From: JBNKDD01 sp050288085
GTDB lineage: Bacteria > Chloroflexota > Anaerolineae > Aggregatilineales > UBA3940
Assembly (NCBI GenBank): GCA_050288085.1
Contig: JBNKDD010000035.1
Location: 1 to 30,830, forward strand
Reading direction: 5' to 3'
Length of the DNA: 30,830 nt
A model generated the notes under the pieces. It was given only the letters and a program-made list of their open reading frames with translations, had not been told where the DNA came from and made no database searches. Position numbers and translations under genes: made by a program. Below, in pieces: positions 17,514 to 24,507 of this stretch. Each line of letters opens with the position of its first letter. Within the stretch, counting starts at the first letter, position 1.

Positions 17514-17662
17514 TGTGTCGGAGTCAGCGTGACATTCAGTAGGAAGCCCAAAGCCAATTGCATATGGTTGACAATATGCTCAGGAATACCGTCAAGTGCC
17601 GGGAAACCCAGACAGGTGTGAATGCTCTAATTTGAAGACCAAATGATTGGAGGTACGTCATA

Positions 17663-18184
17663 ATGGAACAACTAGACATTGAAAATGAAAAGGAAGATAC
17701 ATTTAAGCCCTTCATCCCATACAGCATTATCGTTGCCCTTGTGGTGATTGGAGTGCTAATAGTGCTTAGCAGCTTTTATTCCCAAGCCTGGATTGTTAGT
17801 GGCCCTCATTCATTTACCGGATCAGAGCTGGTTTACGGCTGGTGGCGGTTTACGATCCCGGTAGCACCGCTTCTGGTGTTGGTGTTGATGCTGTTACTGG
17901 CCAGACGCATACTGCGGCTTAATACTTCACAGCACAGATTGCTTTCGGTAGGTATCGTTCTCGTTGGCCTTTTGAGCCTGTTTCCTTTTTACCGGCTTGT
18001 GAATCCCCCATCCGATTTACCTCTCGCCAGCGTGTTTGGATCGAGTGAATCGCTCAACCCTGGTCTGTGGCTCTGGTCACAGAACGTAGCGAGCCCCGCA
18101 GAAAATGGCTTCTTTGTAGCCCTGGTGGGGACAGTCCTGTTGATAATCGGTGCAATTGGTGGATTATTCGGTCTGGTTTGCTAA
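17663..18184 (+). CDS. Four-helix membrane protein, unknown function
   Basis: 173 residues with four predicted membrane helices (about 19-39, 64-84, 93-111 and 150-172). A longer loop between the first two contains FTGSELVYGWW, and one between the last two contains NPPSDLPLASVFGSSESLNP. The short acidic N-terminus (MEQLDIENEKEDTF) suggests it starts in the cytoplasm. The ATG at 17663 is preceded by GGAGGT at about eight bases. I recognise no family. It lies between the CxxC/CxxC protein and the pentapeptide lipoprotein in the same direction, so it probably belongs to the same transcription unit or to one started in the 149-bp gap before it. Confidence 0.82.
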   Translation: MEQLDIENEKEDTFKPFIPYSIIVALVVIGVLIVLSSFYSQAWIVSGPHSFTGSELVYGWWRFTIPVAPLLVLVLMLLLARRILRLNTSQHRLLSVGIVLVGLLSLFPFYRLVNPPSDLPLASVFGSSESLNPGLWLWSQNVASPAENGFFVALVGTVLLIIGAIGGLFGLVC

Positions 18185-18500
18185 TCGCTGATATCTGTCT
18201 GATGTATTGAAGTTTTCACTCGTCACAGGGACTCTTTCAGCAATATAAGCCGAAAATCCAGCAGGATTAAAGTAAATCAAGAATGTTTTTGGAATAGGCA
18301 TAGAGGTACAGTGATTTACATGGAAGAATGCGCGCCGAACATCGGCTCATCATAACTCACCACTAAATCCATGATTGACTCCTAAGCTTTCTTGATGTTT
18401 ATGTGAGTTGGCTTAGGGCATATTCATAACCCTCTTCTCCGCGGCGCCGACGTTTCCATTTACTCCAATAAATAGATGCTTTAATAAAGAGAGGTATGCA
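18185..18500. other. Intergenic region before the pentapeptide lipoprotein
   Basis: 316 bp without a recognisable gene. It is the longest gap inside the envelope cluster and probably holds a separate promoter for the pentapeptide and SUMF1-type lipoprotein pair. No clear -35/-10 pair or terminator was identified by eye. Confidence 0.4.
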
Positions 18501-20366
18501 ATGAAACAAGCACGACCTATCGCAACCCTGCTCTTTCTCTGCGCGGTAATGACAGCTTGCGGCCTCCGCATTGGGCCGGGGGCGGATCTTAGCGGCGAAG
18601 ATCTCAGTAATATGGACCTGACCCAAGCCGATTTGAGTGGTGCCATTCTTACTGGATCTAATCTGATCAATGTAAACCTTGCTGGCGGATCGCTGGCGAA
18701 CGCAGACCTAAACGGAGCTGATCTCAGCAACGCCAACCTTGAGGGAGCCGATCTCAGCGGTATTGATCTCACCAATGTGACATTAAAAGGAGCGAAGCTC
18801 AAGGGCGCGAACTTGAGCAGGGCGAATTTGTCCGGGCTTGATTTGAGCGGTATCACGCTCACTGGTGTCCATCTTACGAATGCAGACTTGAGCGATGCGG
18901 GCTTAACCGGGGTTGACCTTAGCGGACTTGAGTTGATGAACGCCGAACTCAGCCGGGTTGACTTGAGCGGAGCCGATCTGAGTGGAGCTGATTTGAGCGG
19001 GGCGATTTTGATTGAAGCTGATCTCAGCGAAGCTAACCTGAGTGATGCACAATTGGCAGAGGTCAACCTGTCTGGCGCAATTCTCAAAAATGCCGACCTC
19101 AGCCGAGCCAATCTCAGTGACGCTGTGCTATCTGGCGTCGATTTGAGCGGAGCCGATCTGGTGGAGATCAATCTCAGCCACGCGGACTTGGTCAACGCTA
19201 TCCTAAGCGACGCTAATCTGAGCGGTGCGGTACTTGCAGGAGCGGACCTGCGCAACACCGATCTGACTGGCGTGGAGTTGGTAGAAGCCGACCTCAGCCG
19301 GGCCAATCTGGCCGGAACAAATCTGGCCGGGGTCAACCTGCTCCGTGCAAACCTGACTGGCGTGAACCTGTCTGGAGTTGATCTGAACGATGTTGATCTG
19401 TCGGGCGCCGATTTGAGTAACGCCGTTCTATACGGTGCAAACCTTTCAGGATTAAACCTGGAAGATACTAGTTTTCAGAGAGCCAATTTGCAGATGGCAA
19501 ATTTTGAGGAGGCGACTCTGGAAAATGTTATCCTGACCGGTGCCGATGTGATAGGTATCAGATTGTCCGGCGTGACCCTTAACAACACAACATTGGATGG
19601 GTTGAATCTTAGCGGGCAGTATTTGCCAGGTATTGATCTTTCAGGCGTTTCCTTACAGGGGACCGATTTATCTGATGCCAATTTGTTGGGCGTAGACATG
19701 ACAGGTGCCGATTTGAACGGGGCCGACTTAAGTGATTCGGTTATGATCGGAGCCAACTTGACCCACGCCAATCTGAGTACGGCTAATCTATCAGGCGCAC
19801 ATCTTGATTTAGCGGTTCTATCTGACGCCAATTTTGCCGGGACTTGGCTGATCGATGCGACAGGCTTGACCGATGAAGCATTGGCGAGCGCCGCCAGTTG
19901 GGCTGGCGCTTGGTTCGACAGCCCTGAAGATTTTCGGGACGCACTGGCGCAGGTTTGCGCTGGGCAGGGCGCGCCGGAAGCTGCATTCTATGCACCGGTT
20001 CCCGGCATCCACCCAGTTATGTTTTTGTTTTCGTCATATGAATCGTACAACGTATTCGCACCCTATGATTGGCAGCCCCATGCCATCCGGATGACAGAAC
20101 TGGTGGCTTGCATTGGCGTTGAAGAGGAGATTCTGCTCCAGACCTGTTATTATACTGGCCTACTTACTATTAACCGCTACCGATCATACCGCAATGTAGA
20201 GTTACGTTCGGCTCAGACAGGTACAATCGTTACTAGTAGGACTTTTCACGGTTCTCTGCCGCGTCAATGCAGAACCTATGAAGAATGGAATCAGCCTAGT
20301 TTAACGGGTGACAGTGTGGACACAGATGACATTATCGAGTGGATCAGTGGCTATGCCCGTCAGTGA
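18501..20366 (+). CDS. Long pentapeptide-repeat lipoprotein with C-terminal cluster module
   Basis: 621 residues. The signal peptide ends at the lipobox MTAC (C20). From about residue 28 to 450 the protein is an almost unbroken run of about 85 pentapeptides of the A(D/N)LSG type, which in known structures fold into a right-handed quadrilateral beta-helix; about 21 coils are expected here, making a rod roughly 10 nm long (inference). A transition segment (GLTDEALASAASWAGAWF) is typical of the end of such repeats. Residues about 532-621 match the C-terminal module of the protein at 16350. The ATG at 18501 has GAGAGGT six bases upstream. The likely role is a surface stalk presenting the C-terminal module. 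Long antisense open frames over this gene are a by-product of the repeat. Confidence 0.92.
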   Translation: MKQARPIATLLFLCAVMTACGLRIGPGADLSGEDLSNMDLTQADLSGAILTGSNLINVNLAGGSLANADLNGADLSNANLEGADLSGIDLTNVTLKGAKLKGANLSRANLSGLDLSGITLTGVHLTNADLSDAGLTGVDLSGLELMNAELSRVDLSGADLSGADLSGAILIEADLSEANLSDAQLAEVNLSGAILKNADLSRANLSDAVLSGVDLSGADLVEINLSHADLVNAILSDANLSGAVLAGADLRNTDLTGVELVEADLSRANLAGTNLAGVNLLRANLTGVNLSGVDLNDVDLSGADLSNAVLYGANLSGLNLEDTSFQRANLQMANFEEATLENVILTGADVIGIRLSGVTLNNTTLDGLNLSGQYLPGIDLSGVSLQGTDLSDANLLGVDMTGADLNGADLSDSVMIGANLTHANLSTANLSGAHLDLAVLSDANFAGTWLIDATGLTDEALASAASWAGAWFDSPEDFRDALAQVCAGQGAPEAAFYAPVPGIHPVMFLFSSYESYNVFAPYDWQPHAIRMTELVACIGVEEEILLQTCYYTGLLTINRYRSYRNVELRSAQTGTIVTSRTFHGSLPRQCRTYEEWNQPSLTGDSVDTDDIIEWISGYARQ

Positions 20367-20404
20367 TTGTTTGTCGTTTTGTAAGGATTGGAAAGAGGTT
20401 ACAG

Positions 20405-21388
20405 GTGAAGTATTTAACATGCAGTCTGGGCGCAACAATTACGCTGTTGGTTGCCTTGATGCTTTCGGGCTGTGACCCTCAAATACAAACTGTTGCTCCT
20501 GCAACTCCTACGTTGGTACCTACATCAACGAATCTACCCGCACCGACTCGGAATCCGGCTCCTGGTTTTGCGGAAGCAGGCGTCGAATCTAATGCTGATT
20601 GGCGTCCATATATCCAGGAATTTGAGGGCGTGGAGATGGCCCTGGTTCCGGCGGGTTGCTTCATGATGGGCAGCTCAGAGGATGAGTTCGATGTTGCCTT
20701 TCAGCAATGCAAGGAGGAGCTTGGAAAAGGCGAATGCGGACGTAATTGGTTTGTTAGCGAAGCACCACAGCACAAAGTCTGTTTTGACAAACCATTCTGG
20801 ATTGATGTATATGAGGTTACGAATGGGCAATACGGCGGACCTAGTGAGGATTGTATGGAATGGTCATCGGAAGACGACCAACCACGAATCTGTACTGATT
20901 GGTTTGATTCGATCGCCCATTGCGAATCACGCGATGCACGGCTGCCCACGGAAGCCGAATGGGAGTATGCGGCACGAGGCCCAGATGGATTGAAGTATCC
21001 GTGGGGGAATGGTTTTGAATGTAGTAGGGGTAATTATAATGATGAAACCTCGTATTACCCTATTGTTGAAGTCAGAGAAGAATGTGATGGTTTCTTTCAA
21101 ACTGCACCGGTTGGTAGTTTCCAAGATGGTATATCTTGGGTTGGCGCGTATGATCTGAGTGGCAACGTCTGGGAGTGGATGAGCGACTGGTATGGTGCTG
21201 ATTACTATGCCGATTCGCCAGCAAATAATCCACAAGGGCCAGAAAGCGGTGAAAACCGCGTGATGCGGGGCGGCTCGTGGCAAAACTCTGTTGTATACGG
21301 TCTCCGGGCTGTCTATCGGGCCATGTTAGCTCCGGACGATTGGTCTCGCAGTGCTGGCTTCCGCTGCGCCCGTCCTTACAACCCGTAG
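20405..21388 (+). CDS. SUMF1/FGE-fold lipoprotein (no catalytic cysteines)
   Basis: 327 residues. A lipoprotein signal peptide ends at LSGC, then a threonine- and proline-rich linker, then a formylglycine-generating-enzyme-like domain (about 75-325). Family landmarks are present: VEMALVPAGCFMMGSSEDE, FWIDVYEVTNGQYG, ARLPTEAEWEYAARG, YPWGNGFE, YDLSGNVWEWMSDWY, RVMRGGSWQN and SAGFRCAR. In true FGE enzymes the two active cysteines follow the RGGS motif; here that stretch reads WQNSVVYGLRAVYRA with no cysteine, so sulfatase activation is unlikely and a binding or structural role is more probable. The GTG at 20405 has AGAGG six bases upstream. It lies 38 bp after the pentapeptide gene, so the two are probably co-transcribed. 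Confidence 0.9.
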   Translation: MKYLTCSLGATITLLVALMLSGCDPQIQTVAPATPTLVPTSTNLPAPTRNPAPGFAEAGVESNADWRPYIQEFEGVEMALVPAGCFMMGSSEDEFDVAFQQCKEELGKGECGRNWFVSEAPQHKVCFDKPFWIDVYEVTNGQYGGPSEDCMEWSSEDDQPRICTDWFDSIAHCESRDARLPTEAEWEYAARGPDGLKYPWGNGFECSRGNYNDETSYYPIVEVREECDGFFQTAPVGSFQDGISWVGAYDLSGNVWEWMSDWYGADYYADSPANNPQGPESGENRVMRGGSWQNSVVYGLRAVYRAMLAPDDWSRSAGFRCARPYNP

Positions 21389-21452
21389 AGTCGGGGTCAC
21401 CCGTAAAAAATCGGGGAGGTCGGTGAAACTCGTCCGAGAAAACAATGGATTC

Positions 21453-21464
21453 CGACTATACTCC
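21453..21464 (+). repeat. Direct repeat CGACTATACTCC (left)
   Basis: Eleven of twelve bases match CGACTATACCCC at 21766-21777. The two copies flank the recombinase fragment at 21493-21762. They may mark the edges of an inserted or excised piece, or be chance. Confidence 0.35.
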
Positions 21465-21492
21465 TTAATGGGTCGGAAATGATCCGGGTCGT

Positions 21493-21762
21493 TTATCCTT
21501 CTGATTCAACCCGCTCCATTCGCTCGACCAGATCGTCGATCGTCGGTTCGGTGTAGATCATCACCGTATTCAGATTGGCATGGCCCAGCAGCCGCGCCAA
21601 CCCACGCAGGTCACCTGGATTAGCGGCTAGATAGCGGGTGGCAAAGGTATGCCGAAGCGCATGAGGATTGACCACGTCGAGACCGGCACGCAGGGCGTAT
21701 TTATCCAGGATGCGGCTGATTGAACTCCGATGTTTGAGCGCTCCGGCTGCTCCCAGCCACAT
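21493..21762 (-). pseudogene. Tyrosine recombinase C-terminal fragment
   Basis: 89 codons covering the last third of a tyrosine recombinase: RHSSISRILDKYALRAGL, the H-x-x-R motif in HALRHTFATRYL, LARLLGHANLNT and VMIYTEPTIDDLVERMERVE with the nucleophile tyrosine. It is clearly homologous to the fragment at 12227-12724, which is in the same orientation. The first arginine, the lysine hairpin and the N-terminal domain are missing. Upstream on the minus strand an in-frame TAG lies just before the ATG, so it is a remnant. It is unable to recombine DNA on its own but marks one edge of the 14-21.4 kb block. Confidence 0.85.
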
Positions 21763-21765
21763 TGG

Positions 21766-21777
21766 CGACTATACCCC
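21766..21777 (+). repeat. Direct repeat CGACTATACCCC (right)
   Basis: Partner of 21453-21464, with one mismatch, immediately upstream of the broken end of the recombinase fragment. Confidence 0.35.
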
Positions 21778-21873
21778 AAATATGGGAGATACCCACGTTT
21801 ACATTTCGTCGCAATAGCCACCAGGTGATCCAGTTTCAAGTGACCAGCCTCAATTTTAGGGCCTTTATGTTCG

Positions 21874-24210
21874 TCACATTACCATTTCAATGGTGTCGAA
21901 TTCCGCCAGGAGCCAATCGACCAGATCTTTGCCGATGCTGAATTCAGGAGTAATATAGCTATAGGACAATTCACGATGTTCGGCCTTAAGCATCACTGTC
22001 TCATATTGCTCTGGGGGTATTTTTACGCGAAGTTTCTCCAGATGATGCAAAGTATAGACTAACGCTAAAGAACCACAGCGAGGATGATGCTTCAGAATAC
22101 CCAGTAGTGTCAGAGCTTTCTCCAGCTCTCCCTCTCGTTCTGCAAATGTGGTTAAGCCCACCAGAGACAGACACTGCGGCTCGGTGAGTTGCTCTGGTTG
22201 GATTGGATTCAGGATAGCCAGTACCTTTCGGAAGGCTTGAATCCCTTCTTCAACATCCCCCATTGCGATTGAGGCACACCCCATGGCAGGTAGCGACCAG
22301 AGGAGACCACCCGGAAACCGGAATCGCTCGCAAAGGGCCACTGCCCGTGCATGATGTTGTCGGGCCTGCTCATAGTTGCCTTCCATATACTCGATATTTC
22401 CCTGTCCGATCCAGGACGAAAGCTGCCCGTAGTGATATTCCGCCTCAAGGCAGTACCTCATCGACTCCTTCGCTCGACGTCTAGCAAGCGCAGTATCACC
22501 CGTTATATACGTCATCCAGGCCAGTAATACCAATAGGAGACCGACATCGGCCTCATGACCTGCTTCAAGCGATTGAGCAAGAGTCAATGCCTCTTCGAGG
22601 TACCCGCGGCCCTTGTCATGATGGCCAAGTAAACCGGTAGACCAACCGAGGTGGGTTAGCACCCTCATACGGTCGTGCGGGCTAAACTGATGTGGATGGC
22701 GGTCGATCTGGTGTAATACCTTAAGCAGCCATTCGTCGGCATAGCTCATGAAACCGATGAAGGCGAGATAAAAACACATCGTGAAAGTGTATCGCCCGAT
22801 CTCGCCGATGATCGGCTCTTTCACCGCGCGCGTCCAGCCAGCCAGGATGTTCTCAAAGTTCTCCTGGATAGCCGAGATTATCTCGGTGTTCCGAGCCAGA
22901 TTTGTCTTCGATTCGCTCTCATACACCTGCATTAGTTGGCCATAGTAGTGACTATGGTTGTCCAGTGTGCCCCAGTATTCTTCAAGCTCTTCTGCCAGTT
23001 TTTCCCTGGCGAACTGCCGTACCAATTCATGCAGCCGAAAGCTGTTTCCCTTGCGTAATCCAATCAGAGACTTATTGTAGAGTCTGCGCAGCATCGACAG
23101 AGAAGCACCTGCTACTGCCTTGGCTGCTGCTCGGTCGAAGCTGCCGCGAAAAACTGCCAGTTTCTTGAAGGCTACCCGCTCATCGTCGGTCAGCAATCGC
23201 CAGGAGTGCTCGAAAACTTGCCGCATACTGTGGTGCCGGCCTGGTAGGTCTTTGCCCTGAGTGCTGAGAAAACCCAGGCTGTTCTCAAGCTCACCGCCAA
23301 TCTCTTGTGTGGTGAGCAAGCCGACCCACCCGGCTGCCAGTTCGATGGCCAGTGGCATGCCCTCTACCAGGCGACAGATATTCGCTACTGAGAACAAATC
23401 TTCATCGCGTAGTACGAAATCCGGCAGTGCTCTTCGGGCTGCCTGTACGAAGAGTTGTACTGAACTATATTCATCTACTGGCCTGATTTCCGTTGGGTAG
23501 GCTAGTCCCTCCAGTGTGTAAACTGTCTCTGTGAGCAGGTTCAACCGTTCGCGTGAAGTCGCCAGGATTGCCAGATTAGGTGATGCTGCCAGTAAGTCAA
23601 CAACCAAAGGGGTGGCTTCCAACACATGCTCAAAGTTGTCTAGTACAATGAGCGCCTGTCGGTTGTGTAGCCCGCGCAAAAGTTCCTTTTGCGGATCCAC
23701 TGAGCCTTGAAATCGGAAGTTAATAGCGTTGGCAACGGCGCTGACCACATCCTTTGCTTCTGCAATGCCATCCAGTGGTACAAAGAACACTGGATGGGTG
23801 GCACTCTGCTGCTGGTTTGCAGCCACGGCCAAGGCAAGGCGTGTTTTGCCAATGCCACCGGGCCCGAGGATGGTTACCAGCCGTGTACTATCATCGTCAA
23901 TTAGCGCATTGACCATTTCCAGGTCTTGATCCCGCCCAATGAGTGGGGTGAGAGGAGCTGGTAGAGGTGAGCCTGGAGCGGAGGTGTCCACCAACACGCC
24001 CAATGCACGCGCGGTGGCGACGGCCTGCGTGCGTCGGTTGACGCCCAATTTGCCGAAGATGCGTTGAACGTACCAGTTAATCGTGTACAAGCTAAGGGCG
24101 AGAGCGGCAGCGATGTCCCGGTTGGTATGTCCCTCTGCAATTAGCTGTAAAATGGTATGTTCTTGATCAGTCAGTTGGCCTGTGTCGAATTCAGAGTTGG
24201 GTTCTGTCAC
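21874..24210 (-). CDS. LuxR-HTH / NB-ARC ATPase / TPR transcriptional regulator
   Basis: 778 residues. An N-terminal LuxR/GerE-type helix-turn-helix (about 12-72, LTDQEHTILQLIAEGHTNRDI) is followed by an NB-ARC/STAND ATPase with Walker A GPGGIGKT (116-123), Walker B ALIVLDN (186-192) and the GMPLAIELAAG motif. A C-terminal TPR-like helical region (about 440-770) probably binds the signal. Proteins of this design switch between ADP-bound off and ATP-bound on states. The HTH at the N-terminus is the reverse of the MalT order but is common in filamentous environmental bacteria. The GTG at 24210 is supported by GGAGG five bases upstream. It is divergent from the giant SpvB-RHS gene across 297 bp and is the obvious candidate regulator of it. 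Confidence 0.92.
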   Translation of the reverse strand: MTEPNSEFDTGQLTDQEHTILQLIAEGHTNRDIAAALALSLYTINWYVQRIFGKLGVNRRTQAVATARALGVLVDTSAPGSPLPAPLTPLIGRDQDLEMVNALIDDDSTRLVTILGPGGIGKTRLALAVAANQQQSATHPVFFVPLDGIAEAKDVVSAVANAINFRFQGSVDPQKELLRGLHNRQALIVLDNFEHVLEATPLVVDLLAASPNLAILATSRERLNLLTETVYTLEGLAYPTEIRPVDEYSSVQLFVQAARRALPDFVLRDEDLFSVANICRLVEGMPLAIELAAGWVGLLTTQEIGGELENSLGFLSTQGKDLPGRHHSMRQVFEHSWRLLTDDERVAFKKLAVFRGSFDRAAAKAVAGASLSMLRRLYNKSLIGLRKGNSFRLHELVRQFAREKLAEELEEYWGTLDNHSHYYGQLMQVYESESKTNLARNTEIISAIQENFENILAGWTRAVKEPIIGEIGRYTFTMCFYLAFIGFMSYADEWLLKVLHQIDRHPHQFSPHDRMRVLTHLGWSTGLLGHHDKGRGYLEEALTLAQSLEAGHEADVGLLLVLLAWMTYITGDTALARRRAKESMRYCLEAEYHYGQLSSWIGQGNIEYMEGNYEQARQHHARAVALCERFRFPGGLLWSLPAMGCASIAMGDVEEGIQAFRKVLAILNPIQPEQLTEPQCLSLVGLTTFAEREGELEKALTLLGILKHHPRCGSLALVYTLHHLEKLRVKIPPEQYETVMLKAEHRELSYSYITPEFSIGKDLVDWLLAEFDTIEMVM

Positions 24211-24507
24211 GCTATCCTCCGAAGCAATCTTCAGTACCCATTACACATTATACAGAAAACCGTTAATTCTAACGGTGACTCTGACGTATCTTCTCTATAG
24301 AATGTAGAAGAGGGATCTATGCATGCAGACTATAGCTAAACATAGGGTGCATTTTACTCTACACATTGTAGTTTTAATGCCAGCTCCTATTGCATGCATG
24401 GAGAATAACACAGCATCTGTAGACACAACCAACACACAACATGTATCATTGTTAATCCCCAGCGCCATAGCATTGTGCAGTGTAAATTGCACGGGAATAT
24501 TTCTCCA
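24211..24507. promoter_or_regulatory. Divergent control region between regulator and SpvB-RHS gene
   Basis: 297 bp without a gene but with several symmetric motifs: CCGTTA-ATTC-TAACGG (24260-24275), a spaced inverted repeat of ATGCATGCA (24319-24327) with TGCATGCAT (24391-24399), and GTGCA/TGCAC (24475-24479 and 24488-24492) just before the SpvB-RHS start. Both divergent promoters must lie here. Which repeat, if any, is an operator cannot be decided by reading. Confidence 0.5.
24260..24275. promoter_or_regulatory. Inverted repeat CCGTTA-ATTC-TAACGG, candidate operator
   Basis: Perfect 6-bp arms with a 4-bp spacer lie 50 bp upstream of the NB-ARC regulator start. Size and symmetry fit a site for a dimeric LuxR-type HTH. 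Confidence 0.4.

Noticed and set aside
18413..19336. Long antisense open frame (about 307 codons) over the pentapeptide gene
   Set aside because: It is a low-complexity mirror of the repeat (runs of L, R, S, A and P) with no ribosome binding site. The plus-strand frame has a signal peptide, repeats and a folded C-terminus.
20405..21388. Functional formylglycine-generating enzyme
   Set aside because: The cysteines expected after RGGS are absent, and no sulfatase gene is seen nearby.
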